DNA of 64,000 nucleotides, taken from assembly GCA_963930775.1 (NCBI GenBank), contig OZ005703.1, positions 5,208,001 through 5,272,000 on the forward strand. The letters are read 5' to 3'. Every line of letters starts with the position of its first letter. The stretch's first letter is position 1. Shown piece by piece: positions 20,710 to 33,990 of this stretch. This DNA is from Cliona cf. orientalis. Lineage: Eukaryota; Porifera; Demospongiae; Clionaida; Clionaidae. The notes under the pieces are model-generated. The model searched no databases. It was not told the origin of the DNA and worked only from the letters and a program-made list of their open reading frames with translations. A program made the position numbers and the translations under genes.

Positions 20710-23700
20710 TTATTGCAGGTCACAAAGAATTCGAATATTTTTTATTACCTCTTCTATGTATTTCTGCAGTTCATCGTAAGCGACATCTACACTATCATTC
20801 ACAACAACTCGATCAAACACACCAGGTTTTGATGCTGAAAGGAAATACAGGGGAATGCAGCAAATTCAAATTTATGAGTGTATATAGCTACAAGCTATAA
20901 ACGCTACAAATGCTACTGATGTGTAAGACACCTTCTCTTTAATTATACACACATGAAGAGTAGCTACGCCTGACTACATGTTCTGTCCAAATAATAAAAG
21001 GCTGACAACAAAAGCTAAAATTAACAATTTCCACTTACCATAGTCTAGCTCTTCTTTTGCTATGGAGAGTCTCCTCTTTAAGCTCTCCTCTGTCTCAGTG
21101 TTTCTGTCCCTCAGCCTCTGCTCCAGCACTTCAATAGAGGGTGGCTTGATCAGCACGTACACCGCATTCAGATCTGTTCCCTTCAAATTACGAACACCCT
21201 GTACAAGATATTATATGAGCACCAGTGGACAGTAATCTCAAAGCCCCAAAGGTAAAGCATTAGACCACACAAAAACAACTTACTAATAATTTACTCAAAA
21301 ACAGGCAAAGGTATTCTCCTGTAACACTAGCCTAACCATAGTTGTTCGATGTTTGGTACGGGGTCGTCACCATGCATATGCAATAGCATACTGGGGAAAG
21401 GGTCTATTTTTAGGAGTCTATAAGCCCTTGTTGGGTGAGATCAAGTACATGTACAATGTAAGTGGCCTTATGCCGTACCTGCATGTCAATATCCAAGACG
21501 CACACTCTTCCTTGAGACAGAACATCCCTCACCGCCTTCTTGCTGCAGGAGTATGGACATACAACAGCATGACCTTGTGAGGGGTGGACTGTGGTAAGCC
21601 CTTGATCAACTAACTAGTGGTTTGCATGTGGCTATTGCTGTGTACATGTATGTGGTTTCCCACAACTGGGATAAAGAGGTGTAATCAACTCACATAGGAA
21701 TGCCAATTTGGGGAGAGTGGCAGGCACTTGAATAGCTCAATGGTACTTTGCAGGTCAGTTGTCTAGGAAAGTTAGGGAATGGCCTATCTCTGACACTATA
21801 TAAACTGAAAGTCTTTGTGACTTGTAGTATAACTGAATTAAGAACTTCAGAGCCCCACTGGACAACTGACTTGCAAAGCACAGTAACAAGGGATTATAGA
21901 CTCCTATAAGCCCTTGATGGTAATCAATTATTCAAGACTAAAATTAATAGATTTACATAGATGATTAGAGGGAGGGAGGGACTCAGAGGGGGAAGAAGGA
22001 GAGAGAGCAGGAGTGAGACGGGAGGGGGGTTTACCATAATCACCTGGCTTACCAGGACTATAATACTACCATAGTATCCCGGGTAAGTGGGGTCAATGTA
22101 GCAGCTTCTATACAAAATTAATGTATGCAATTTATGTTCTGGGTAAGCGCCGATGCAGGCCAAATTGTGAGTTACATTTAAGCACCCATGGGTGTTTATC
22201 CACAATCATGATACTTCCACTTATTACCATAGCAACATGCACGTGTTACTAACCGACCTAGCAGCAAGAGTATAGCTATACAAGAATACTCTTGCTAACA
22301 CTAATTACCATCTTTGTCATTAACGACAGAATAATGCTTTGATCTGGGTCACAGTTGGCATCTGGAACAAAAATTTAATACCTAATACCAGCAGCTTGCT
22401 TCACCAACGTTCCACCATTATAGTAAAGCTGTGAAATTTACAAAGTTTCGCCTATGTTCACTAATTACTCTACTTGCATCAAGGACTTCAGTATGCATGT
22501 CTTCTGTACTCATCCACTTCACTACCATTATACAAGATACAAAATTAATTGAATTAATGCTTATATATATGAGTTGTGTGTGAGGGCAGGATCAGGATGG
22601 TTTAAAGTATTAAAAGTGTGTGCATTGTCTCACCTTGTTCCATAGAGGTTTCCAGAGTACTCTGCCGACTCAATGAACTCTCCTGCAGCAATGGCTCTTG
22701 TCATCTCCTCCCTCGTAGTAAAGTGATACTCTGTCAGTTAAAAATCACAGTAGTATTAATTTTCTTTCTTGCAGCTTAGGATTCTAGAAAATTGTTCTAT
22801 CTTTGTCGTAGTTCATCTTCTAGATCTACTACCAGTCCCAAACCTAAGGGGCAACCATCCCATTGCCTGCTCTGATCCCAGCAAAAGGCAGAGCACATAA
22901 CTATTTATACTAATATAATAATATTATTATGTCATCCCTAGCTCATGATGCAATTGAAAGGCTTTCTTTGATATTATGTACATTGCTTACTTAAGAATGT
23001 TAATATTGGGCAGGCTCAATGGTAAAGATATTAAACATTATAGCCTTGGGGGTTGGATGAAATTACAGTCACCAACACAATTCACACAGAATGCAGTGGG
23101 CATGGAGTGACAAGTGAAAGCACAGAAGCCATTGTCACTGTGGTAATAGTACAAGTATGCAAGAGTGTCCACAGCACATGCTAAGCACGTGCATGGGTGG
23201 TTTAGCTACTATACACAATACAGGCCAAAGTTGCTGTATACACATACACAAACATGGTATACAAAATGTACACACACATACAGCACATACAAGAATTATT
23301 AGTTGCTACAGTATTTAGCCTGATCATACCTCTGCCATTGACTTCTCCTGGGCGTGGCTTTCGTGTTGTATCTGTAGTTAATGGATTTAATATTCAGGGT
23401 ATGACCAAGAGTATATCATTAATTATACTAGTGGTGATGAAAATCATCTGCGCAGGGCGAGCCTTCGCAAAAGTCACAAGATTTCTTTGAAAGCACACAG
23501 ACATGCACAGAGTGCGCACATGGGGTTGGTACCCCAATAGCTAGGCCTGTGAAGCTACCATGACAGTGAAAGTATCACAGATTGCTAGTATAATAGCTAT
23601 AGTCCAATAATGTTGATCACCTATACTATATTTAATAGTAGTCTACTTCATGCCATGATCAGGAGTCCTAGCCAGGCCCAGCCAGAGAGGATAAGCCTCC

Positions 23701-26700
23701 ATGCAGTCATCTTCATGCTCAGGAAAGTGGAGTCTACCAGTGATGTTAATCGTGGACCTGAGCCTTGCCAGAGTGGTACAGCACTTACTTTTCCAGTTTT
23801 ATGCCTTGCCTACTCGAGTTGTCTAAGTGGAGGCGTATGCGCATGCGCATGACGACCATTACCTTACGCGTTTAAAATTTAACTCTCTCCTCACTGAAAT
23901 GATCACCCCACAAACATACATACAAGTATATATACATATAAAACCGCTTCCTGTACCTCGTGTATTCGGGGCTCGCTCAGGCTCGCCCCGAATTAACTGG
24001 TACGTATCATACTATGCATACATAGCCTACTATAATACATGCAGCACGCTATATACATGCACCATACTATGTACATGTACATACTATAATAATAATAATA
24101 TGCTAGGTACATGTAGCATGCTTATTATTATGTAGGTTATAGCAAGCCTGGGTTGTTCCCACATGCATATATATACACACTGAACCGTACGACGTTCATG
24201 TAAACATCTTGTAAGGTCCAAATATTTTCTTTTCCTTGTAAACATTGTCATGACATCATTCCATTACTGGTAATCCGACCTTAACACATCCTCTATGCGA
24301 GGATATATTCTGGTCAAATTATTATTAAATGTACCTGTACATGTGATACCCTAGTACAGTTTGACTGCTATCAACACATTAATGCTTGATTCTAGGTGGG
24401 AGGGAGGATTATTGCAACTAGAAATTTTGGTTCAGGCTTCATAGGAACTTCCACTGGGGAGTGACAGTGCAACGTTAAAAATTTTTATCATCCGAGTCCA
24501 GGGGGTATGGGGAGAAGCAGCAAAATATGTGAAGCATTGTAGAGGTTTTAACATGCCTAAAATTACTTTGTATGAACACTGCCAAAACTCCAGACAACCA
24601 CCAGTGGAAGCAGTACTACACCATATACAGTAGAGTTTTTCCTCTTATGAGGAGTAGTACCGTAATTTGTGAAAATTTCATTGTTAAAAAATTTTCGTTT
24701 TGCACGAAGTGATGAAAATTTTTACGCGAAATAGTTTATCTGTACTGACTTATACAGCGAATACCGTATTTATTCGAATAGAAGCCGCACCCCGTATAGT
24801 AGCTGCCCTCGAATAGTAGCCGCACCTGGAGGTCCACCAAAGAAATAGTAGCCGCCCTCGAATAGTAGCCGCACGCATGCGTGAACACAATAAAGTGGGT
24901 GTGGCCACGTTCGCACACCATAAACGATCGTCAGTTCGAGGCAAAAGCATGATAAAAGACGTCCCTGGCTTGGTTCTGCTGCTGTTTTTCGATCATAATA
25001 ACTCGTCTATTCAAAAAGTAGTCCTGAAAAACTAGTCTATCACAACAAGATACCACCGGACCGGCGCAAAGGTATCCCTCCGAAATAAATAAAAGCCATC
25101 CTCGAATAAGAGCCGCCCTCGATTAGTAGCCGCACTCCAGCAAGGCTGAAATTAATAGTAGCCGCGGCTACTATTCAAATAAATACGGTATATAGCGCAC
25201 GCTTGAAGTTGATAAAAATATTATTACATGAATATTTCTGACACAAAACTTTTGCGAACAAAATTAACGCGAATAATAATTGAGGGCTGAGAACCATAGT
25301 GGGCTAATCCATAAATGTTGAATTAGTCCCCGAATCTTGAAAAGTTAATGTTTAAAAATGTATCTCATGAGCTGCAGAAAATTCACATTTTAGTAACTTG
25401 GTAGAGTACAATGTATGGTTTTTAGTCCATTTTTGGGCGTTTTAGACAATTCCCCACATTTAATTTGGGGTTAGTCCACTATGATTCTCCACCCTTCTGG
25501 TATCTAGATATTATCAATCAACGTACGTGAAACACTGAAACCAAACTGATCCGGGTGAGCAGCAAACAGTTTCTTGAGTAAAGTGCTCTTTCCTGATCCC
25601 GAGGGACCGGCCACTACCAGGGGGCGGGGCTTAGACCTTGATACCGCTACCTCGCTCATCCTCTGCTGTCGACGTTTAGCTGCTGAATCTGTACAGAGAT
25701 TTGGTATACGGTATATAGTAATGGGCGATATTGGAAATAGTAGCTGACGGTATAATTATTATTATACAACTAGAGCTCTGTAGAGCACATACCCCGCGCG
25801 CACATTGTGTAATCTATAGATTTACTTTCGGTGCATGGCTATAATTTTATAAACTTCAGAGAAATAGAAATGCTGCTTAGCCTACTGGGGGTTCCGGTGA
25901 CACTTGAAAAAGTGCTCTCTGCACCCAGACCTAGCCCAAACTAGGAAGATATGAATTTCTACCTGTAACAATAGTAGTATAGCTGTCTTACATTATGAGA
26001 TTTCAGTCACCATAGACACCACGAGCATTATTTAGAACATCGACGATCTTTACCAGTCATATGCTTGGCCATTTAGTTGTGTGCATGAGCAGAAAGCACA
26101 ATTATTGGTAATGCATATGCATTGATGGGCACTGTCGATAGGCGTGGCTACGCTGGCCAACAAAAAGGCACTATTTGTGACGCTCGTGGACCGTATCCCT
26201 CGATTTGACGCACAGTGAAGCCAGTTTTTCGCCGAATTCGATTGATTCATTGTGATTACGAGTCGCTTAGACGCCTACATCTCGAGATATGGCGATTTTT
26301 GTGCTAACGACAACGACGACAACGACGACGACACGACCGATTACTTTACCCCCTTGCGCATGCACGCGGGGTAAAAAATATTGCGGTATCATGGTGTCTA
26401 GGGTATATATGTGGGATATTATGGTAATGCATATGCAACAACTATATCATAATATTCATTAATGGCTACGACATCAGTACTTTTCAAGTCTGATTATACC
26501 AGGCATTATTTGTAGCTTATATTCGCAATTATCACAGATGGAAGATGATTATAATGGAAAATACAGTATCACACTACTTGTAGGGGGTTGATAAGCCCTG
26601 TTTACACACACTGATTAAACTGAACCGGTTTAAACTGTGTTTACACACTGGTGCTTAATCCAGATTAACGTTTTCATGGCCCATCATAATAATCCGGATT

Positions 26701-27286
26701 AACCAATCCAGATTAAAAGTTGTTTAAACAGAAACTGGATTACTTTAATCTGGATAGGACCTAGTGTAAACGGATAGTCAATGCCTCGGTATCACTGTAT
26801 GAACAGTATATTGTCCATTGCTAGTATAGGGTTGTCACTCGGCTTAACAAAGAGACAAGAGGGACAGTTTCGTTGCTTCTACAAATATATAGATTGCTCA
26901 GAAGCTTCCAAGCATAAAGTTTTCTTACAGTATATATACCTGAAAATGTTCCCTTCAATGCAAAGTAGCCAATGAGCATAGAAATACCAGCAAAGATTGC
27001 CACTCTAGATTCGTGGAAGAAGAATAATTATTAAGTATTTAATAAAGGACCACCCACCGGCGCTGGCGAGCACTCACTTTCGTTCAGCAGACTTGAGGTG
27101 CTTCAGTCGTTCCTCAGGCTCAGCTGGTACTCGTGGCCCCGACTGGCTCGCCTCCGATCGTCTCTGAGCTCTTAACGCCGCACTGGAGCAAATTAGTCGC
27201 GCGTTAAGCTCTTTAGCACCACGGAGTCGAGGGAGAAGTGGGCCACACCGAATACTGGCACTGGAGAGCATGGCTTGATCGATCAT
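20710..27286 (-). CDS. GUK1: Guanylate kinase with N-terminal membrane-span extension, 8 exons
   Basis: Exons (minus order): 27078–27286, 26940–27004, 25527–25688, 23330–23371, 22634–22730, 21479–21542, 21039–21198, 20710–20834. All junctions are GT–AG and in phase, giving 307 aa. Residues from ~102 match guanylate kinase (GMP + ATP to GDP + ADP): P-loop [91 protein letters not shown]. An internal Met opens [19 protein letters not shown], like the usual cytosolic start. Exons 1–2 add ~100 residues: an Arg-rich, acid-poor N-terminus, then hydrophobic [19 protein letters not shown] mitochondrial, membrane-tethered form next to a cytosolic form is inference. The kinase call is firm; exons 1–2 are likely. 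Confidence 0.85.
23872..24762. other. Guanylate kinase intron, low complexity
   Basis: Intron sequence between the third and fourth exons. It holds AT-rich low-complexity DNA with repeated TACATG words (about 24000–24130) and, from about 24655, the edge of an older inverted-repeat element (TACCGTAATTTGTGAAAATT). Nothing coding. Confidence 0.5.
24764..25188. mobile_element. MITE with CCGTATTTATTCG ends, TA target site
   Basis: A 425-bp element with terminal inverted repeats starting CCGTATTTATTCGAATAG, flanked by TA on both sides (24762–24763, 25189–25190). The interior repeats GAATAGTAGCCGC several times. It has no coding frame, so it is non-autonomous. The TA duplication and CCGTA ends are shared with elements at 38124, 38846 and 62796. 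It sits in a guanylate kinase intron. Confidence 0.8.
25790..26373. mobile_element. MITE with TACCCCGCG ends, copy 1
   Basis: Inverted ends TACCCCGCG / CGCGGGGTA preceded by GAGCTCTGTAGAGCACA. The right side has a run of ACGACGACA units before CCGATTACTTTACCCCC. A second full copy lies at 60367–61059 and a solo left end at 63651–63680. No frame. Located in a guanylate kinase intron. Confidence 0.7.
26597..26775. mobile_element. Small MITE with GTTTACAC ends
   Basis: About 180 bp with inverted ends CCTGTTTACAC / GTGTAAACGG and inner inverted copies of ATCCAGATTAA. Noncoding, in a guanylate kinase intron. Confidence 0.65.
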
Positions 27287-27389
27287 AGGCGGGGCAATAG
27301 TTAAAATGGGTGGGGCATGATGTAATAGATCTGCGCATGCGTATTGTCAACTACATAATTACCTCCGCATGCATGAATGCGCAACCGGT

Positions 27390-27839
27390 GGGTCATATCA
27401 ACCTAACATGGGTTATCCGAGTTACTTGCTTCTAGCACATGCGAGTCAATAAAATGCTAACAAGAAATCATCAGATCTTTTCCTTCACTTTCCATTGTTA
27501 CGTGATAGCAAATTATGTTATTGTATTCATAGTATTGATCAGTATAAATCACAATACTGCAGTCCATAAATTAAATTTCAGTTCCGAAAAAACATGTGAA
27601 TTATTTTGAGATAAGTCGCGTCGATCCTTACTGAACTTAGATTAGATGATGCCAAGTATAGAAAGCAGTATTGTGCTTATCGATCAATAGCTACTACGGA
27701 AACAATCATTATCGTGTAACAATGGTAGGTGTACAAATTAAAGAATAATAATATTATTATGATTTCTCATCATGCAGCATTGTCATGTGACTAGAAGTGA
27801 GTGCAACTGAGATAACCCATGTTAGGCTAATATGATCCA
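27390..27839. mobile_element. TIR element, CCTAACATGGGTTATC family, copy 1
   Basis: Inverted ends of about 35–40 bp (left GGTCATATCAACCTAACATG, right its near complement ending AGGCTAATATGATCC). The inside is AT-rich with no frame. The same terminal block (CCTAAATATGGGTTATC) bounds the element at 42591–43089, so this is a dispersed family. It lies between the guanylate kinase start and the kelch gene. Confidence 0.7.
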
Positions 27840-28741
27840 ATAGTTTTTGCAGAGCAGGAGTAATTAAATAAGTTTACTGTATTATTCCCCTCAGCAGCTA
27901 TCTAACTATTGTGTTTACTTTTAGAGTGAATAACCATCAGTACTTACATATTAAGTTAAATAATTATTATTTCTCGACAAGAATCACACACGAACAACAA
28001 TATGCATAATGTGAGTATGGAGGGATGCTGTTCTACCATCAGTCGCATGGTCTGACATAAATGTTGCTAACAAAACTCTAATAATAGTGTGTGCACTGTG
28101 CATGTTTAATACTCTACAGAAGCAAATTCTACTGAGTCAGTAGTAGTGTTATCTTCACTTGTGTATCCTCCCACCACCATCAGTTGGTTGTTAGGGAGGA
28201 CAGCTGCAATACAATCCAATCTTGGAGTGCTCATGCGGCTGATGACCTCCCAGGAGTCAGTGGTTGGGTTGTACATGTGAACGGCTGAGGTGGGTCTCCG
28301 ATCTGAATCTCTCCCACCAATTGTTAGGAGTTGACGTCCATGAATGGACACACAAGTGGTCTCTGTGACTGGTGGTGCAGCAACTTTGTTCCACACTCCA
28401 GTATATCTCTTCCTGGCTAACGACTTGCACGACTGGATGAGAGTAACTGCTGAACATGTGTACATGCTAGTTTCCCCCAGGACTCTATGTAAATACAATC
28501 ACCACAGACTGCTGCTGGAGCATACATCACTGGTTGAAGTAGAACAGCAGCAGAGGACCACCGTTTTGTCACAGTGTTCATTATTTCTACAGTTTTCAGT
28601 GGTGAACCATCATTTGCCTCTCCACCAACTACAATCAGAGCTGTTCCAGTGCACAGTAGCTACAGTTGATCCACATCGTTTTGTTGGCATACGTGGGAAT
28701 TCCTCAGTCCACCTCCTAGCACTGCCCTCCCCAGTGAGACT

Positions 28742-28959
28742 TTAACAGTTCACTGCTCCACTAACCCACATGCACTGAACTTATTCTATAGCTAATTGGA
28801 TGCCGGAAGGTAAGCTGTAGGCTGCCTAATCCGTCTGGGAGTTCCTCCCTGACCACACCCAGGCCCCACCTACCCCTAAGCCATATCCATTGGCTTGGGG
28901 GGCCAGCGCTGGTAGCCTCACATTCTTCTCCTCTTCCCACGGCTACCAGCCCCCCACCA
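28742..28959 (-). repeat. Split direct repeat B2
   Basis: 3' end repeat of the element, 218 bp, ending directly on host kelch sequence. A ~76-bp unique stretch separates it from A2. Confidence 0.85.
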
Positions 28960-29035
28960 TACGCAGACCTACTCAGCTACCTGTCACGCTAGGACATCTA
29001 GCGGAGTCTAATCCTATTGGGGACGGGTGGGTGGG

Positions 29036-29228
29036 ACGACTTCGGTGGCGTGCTGTCCTGTACGACGTACCACGAGGCACGTTTTGCGCATGCCCAGTCC
29101 GATTATCCACCCGTACCCAGGATTGCGGGAAATCCCCAGATTAGCTGTTTAGCCCCTAACCGTAACCACCCCTTACCCATTAAGTCCGTTCCTGTTAACT
29201 TAGTTTAACCCTTTTGGTTAAACTGCAT
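29036..29228 (-). repeat. Split direct repeat A2
   Basis: Internal partner of A1 (~193 bp). Its outer edge directly abuts B1, with no spacer. Confidence 0.85.
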
Positions 29229-29445
29229 TTAACAGTTCACTGCTCCACTAACCCACATGCACTGAACTTATTCTATAGCTAATTGGATGCCGGAAGGTAG
29301 CTGTAGGCTGCCTAATCCGTCTGGGAGTTCCTCCCTGACCACACCCAGGCCCCACCTACCCCTAAGCCATATCCATTGGCTTGGGGGGCCAGCGCTGGTA
29401 GCCTCACATTCTTCTCCTGTTCCCACGGCTACCAGCCCCCCACCA
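29229..29445 (-). repeat. Split direct repeat B1
   Basis: 217-bp repeat, nearly identical to B2 (28742–28959). Followed by a C-rich run of about 13 bases at the start of the internal region. Confidence 0.85.
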
Positions 29446-29574
29446 AGGGAAGGACTCCCAGACCTTCCCCCCCCCCCCCAAGCCACAGACCCCCGACATC
29501 CTTTCATGCCAATCAACTCATTAACACATTGCTGAAAATTACAAAACCTCAAATACACCACAGATTATGTGCGG

Positions 29575-30605
29575 TCATGCCGTAGACAATCTCTTTGAAA
29601 TTGATGCCAGTTGATCCCGGGGGACCCGTACATAAGTCTGGTAGGCTGAACTTTCCCATCTGCCTAAAGTCTTAATGAGAGAGTCCTCTACTCCTGCCGC
29701 TGCAGCTGCTGTAGCAGCCCCAATACGGAAGCTATGTCCTGAATAGTTCTTCTCATTAATCCCCCACGGCTCGAGAGCTTCTCGCACCCACCTAACAAAC
29801 AATTCCCTGGATAGGGGAGCCCCTGAAGCGAAGCGGAAAAATGGGCCTGCTTCCGTGCCTCGTACCACGAGGAAGGCTGAAATTGCTGCCACTGGGCATA
29901 ACTCGTTCTCCGTCCTCCCCAAGTAGACATACACCCCCTTGCGGAAAGGGTCTGTCTTCGATTCCTTGATGTGGACTCTGATCACTGTAGGGGCCATCTG
30001 GCTGTCTAGAGCTACATCACCTGCACTAAGATGGCCATCCGGGTCATATACTCTTTAAGGGACGGCATTGTAATCTCCCCCGCCCTCAGGAAGCCAAAGA
30101 AGGCCATACAACAAGCCGCCCATAGCATGATATTGTTGTGGGACTGGCTGTCCTTTTCCCAGGATGACCGGAGTTTCTTCATTAAGGATGGTGTCATTGG
30201 TAGACGGGTACGGGGCCGGGTCATCTGTTTTTTAGACTGGCGCAACTTCACTCCCCTCAAGGTGTATTCCAAGAGTGGCAGTTATGTGGTGAATAGGTCA
30301 CCCATGCCCCCCACAATCTGCATGCGACGAATTGCGGATAAGTAGCCCTTGATTGAGGAGTGCATCAGACCATCCTCTGCTAGATGAGCGACAAATCTGC
30401 ACAGCTGGTCTTCTTGTAAGGGGAAAGGGTTGGAGTGAGAGTCCTGACAAAAACTCAAGTATCTCTTCTGACCCGATGCGTATACTCTTCTAGTAGATGG
30501 AGCTAGGGATTCTGTGACAAGGTCTCTAACCAGACCTTCCAAGTGTGTTCTGTCCAGGGGCTTCCGGTTACTAGGCGTCCCACTAGGTCCAGTGGGATCT
30601 GGCAT
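29575..30605 (-). pseudogene. Tyrosine recombinase region of the retrotransposon
   Basis: Encodes a phage-integrase-fold recombinase: a core-binding part, then the catalytic part with the HSFRIGAATAAA box and a Tyr near the end (QTYVRV). This enzyme would integrate the circular cDNA. The region is interrupted and treated as fossil. It is the last domain of the element, before B1. Confidence 0.8.
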
Positions 30606-32207
30606 GGTTGTGGCTGTGCCTGTGGATTAAGATGAAAGAATTTATTCAGATTATTACGTGAGATACTATCAGCTGCCTCATTTTGAACACCCGGCACATG
30701 CATTGCAGACAATGAGCAATCAAACTTGACCTCAAGGAAAAATAGACAGCGGAGCATGAGGGCCAAGCGGCTGTCCCGACCATAGCCTCCTCTCACTACA
30801 TCCACCACAGATTGATTGTCACAATGACACATAACAACATTCCCCCTCCACCATGGGCCCCAGATTGCCACCGCCACAATGAGTGGCAGCAGCTCCTTAG
30901 CCGCTATTGAGGCCTCTGCAAAGTCTGGCCATGCACTCCATGCTACTTGAAACCACCTGGCTCCCCAGAGACCCCCACATCCCCACGAACCGGACGCATC
31001 ACTCCAGATTTCCACCTTCCTGTCATGTCCCATTGTGCCCTCTCGCATCATGGAGACACCGTTCCATGAAGTTACGAATATGTGCCACCACTCCAGATCC
31101 GCCCTGAATGCCGAGTTCAATCGAATCATATGATCCTGCCTTCGAAATTGCGAGATTAAACCAAACAGACCACGCAGAAAACGTCGGCCAGGCCTGATCA
31201 CTTTACATGCGTGGCTCAGGTGACCTGATAGCGATTGTAATTCCTTTTTTGTACACACTTTCCGCCGCCTCCACTTGGCTACCAATTCCCTTAATTTCTG
31301 CAGCTTTTCCAATGGCAGCCTCAATTGAAGACGTACTGAATCTAGTTCGATACCTAAAAGTGTGATCAGTGTTGCTGGGCCCTCCGTTTTTTCTTCTGCC
31401 ACCGGAAAACCCAGCCTGTTGCAGGTTTCCAAAGCCGTGTCAAGATCTTCTTGGCAAACCTTGGAGTCAGGAGGGCCAACTAGGGAGAAATCATCAAGGT
31501 AATGATCTACCTCCTTGATGCCATCTTTCCTCATTATGTAAGCAAGTGCTTCAGCCACCGCATTGAAGATGATCGGTGCTGAGCGTAATCCAAATGGGAG
31601 GGCTGTATCCACAAATAATTTATCTTCCCACACCATTCCCAGCAACCATCTATCGTCAGGATGTACTGGGATGTTCCGGTAAGCCGATTTCAAGTCGAAC
31701 TTTTGCCATCAATGCTCCCCTCCCCAAACGCACTACCCGTGCTGCCACATCATCGATAGACATGTAAGATAGGGAACACAATTCTTTACTAATCCCGTCA
31801 TTAACGCTCCCCACCTCCGGGGATGATAAGTCTAGAATCAGTCGCCATTTTCCCGGCTCCGACTTGGGAATCACTCCGAATGGACTGACATGGACATGGG
31901 GGAAACGACTCCTATCAAATGGGCCCAGCAGTCTCTTTGCTGCACATTCCCCTCCAATGTACTTTTCAACAACATCTCTATGCTCGCTTACTGATCTCAT
32001 GTTCCCTGGTCCTGACCTACACTGGTGAGTGTGGTAGTTATATCCTACTCTGAACCCCCTCTGAATACCTGTGCATATATACTTGGCAAACTCCTGGTCT
32101 GGATGATCCTGTAAGCTTTTTTCCCACTGTCGTATTAGGAGGGATGTTGTAATTTTCTCCCAGTCACCATCATGTCTTGCTGCTCGTAGTGGTGTACAAG
32201 AGGTCAA
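30503..32207 (-). pseudogene. Reverse transcriptase–RNase H region of the retrotransposon
   Basis: Reverse transcriptase fingers and palm (WRLILDLS, LPFGLRSAP, DHYLDDF active-site box), then an RNase H part (WSDASGSWGCGG, CHCDNQSVV). Family-typical for DIRS/Ngaro elements, where it lies between gag and the recombinase. Interrupted, fossil. Confidence 0.85.
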
Positions 32208-32629
32208 TGCCAGTAATGAGTCAGTCTTCCAGTCTGCCTGTTGGCCGGCTAGTTGACTATTTGCCCCTGCTGTAATTAATATGCAAGAGTTGAAGGGTAT
32301 GACGGTTATGAATAATTAGGTTCGTTGACCCTAGGACAAGGCCAACCTCCTCCTTATGAATGAAATGTCACACTTGCACCCAATGCAGGTGGAGGAGGAG
32401 AAGGAAGGCCCCGCCCACCTAGTAAGCATACCCCAACTGGGTGTCAATAGTCATTCATTCATGCATGCATACTCTGAGTCCACACATCTCAATATCTCAT
32501 AAATGTATTATCAAACAACAACATATGCATCTATGCACAACCAACTCCGGCCTACACGTAACTGTCTTGATAGAGTCCTCCACTCTGTACATTGACTGAA
32601 CGATTAGCACCGACTATCTCTCCCGGGAT

Positions 32630-33542
32630 TCACCGACGACGGTGATCCCATAGTGGAGCCTGTGCACCGGTACTTAGGGTGGTTACCCCGACACACTTCA
32701 CACACGTGGGGGAATTTGCATGCTTTTCCAAAACTGCAGTCCCCGTCGTTAAACTACCAACAGACCAGTGACTTCTGATCACCCGAGGGGCGCTTTTTCC
32801 CCAGTGATCTGGAGGGACCTTTTGAATCCAATGCAGGCTCCACCAACTTTCTCCTTGGCCTGCTCCCACATAGCTCCCGGTAGAGCGCCACATCCATCCC
32901 CGGCCAGGCTCTGTTCCCTGTAGATGCCATTTTCTCCCGGTATGCCTCGTCATACAACCGCCAGGCCGGCTCCTCCACCTCACTAAAGGCTTTCATCACC
33001 GTCAGCATGTGGCTCATGAATCCTGGTGTGCAGTTTGGGAAGTGCTTTGCCATTGCTGCGGTATACTTGGCAAAGCACTGGACCCACATCACTATATTAG
33101 CTACTGGCTTCTTCCGGGTCTGTGACACCTCGAATCCTGGCAGCACCACCAGTTTTTCAGTCTCCAACTCCGAGGAGGACCGGTCAAGAGCTGATCTGGG
33201 GAGGAAGTCGGCCATGTCCACATATTTCCACCGCAACATCCGGTCATGCACTCGCTTGGGGATCGAGCCCAGACCTTCACCAAGCCAGACTCGGGATGTC
33301 TTTGATGGTGTATTCCACTCCGCATTAGCATTAAGCAAGGACATCAGAGTATTGGCCTGTTGGGCTACCTTGGACGTTGTGGGGTCGTCATCCTTATGCT
33401 GCAAGCTCGATTCGCCTGTTTTCTTTTTCTCAGCTCCATCCTTTTCTGAGAATGTCGGTAAGCCTTTTAGGGCCCCATCGCCGGGTACAGTGCCCAAGGA
33501 TACTGTGACATATATGTAAGAAAGAAGCGAGTGAAGAGTCAC
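32630..33542 (-). pseudogene. Gag-like region of the retrotransposon
   Basis: Upstream protein region with a helical core and, towards 32650–32770, a Cys/His-rich stretch of the kind found in gag proteins of this class. Interrupted, fossil. A further short acidic/basic frame lies at 34309–34587 near A1 and may be the element's first product. Confidence 0.6.
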
Positions 33543-33699
33543 CCTCCCTTCCTAGCAATGAGAGGTACTGTCAGGTGGCATACCACCCCAACATCCCCGT
33601 GCATGGGCCCCGGGAACTGCACCTCAGTTGAGGGCCACGCCTACCAACCCCACACTTAGCGCTTCTCTCCCAACCTATCCCCCCAAACACCTGGTGCTT

Positions 33700-33990
33700 G
33701 AGGACCTGGATGGTATGACCTACCACAACCCAGTACGGCATAACCTGCCATTGGCTGCACTCACTCAGATGGTATGACCTACCCCCAACACTCCTCCACA
33801 GTATGGCATAACCTGCCATTGGCTGCACTCACTCAGATGGTATGACCTACCACCCAACACTCCTCCACAGTACGGCCTAACCTGCCGTTGGCTGCACTCA
33901 CTCCAGATGGTATGATCTACCACCAATACACCTCCCTAGTACTGCACAGCCTGCCATTGGCTGCACTCACTCCCGATGGTAACCACTTAC
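33700..33990. repeat. Tandem repeat inside the retrotransposon
   Basis: About four copies of a ~65-bp unit (GGTATGACCTACCACC ... GCATAACCTGCCATTGGCTG) in the stretch upstream of the gag-like region. Shorter echoes of TATGACCTACC continue to ~34210. Noncoding. Confidence 0.75.
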
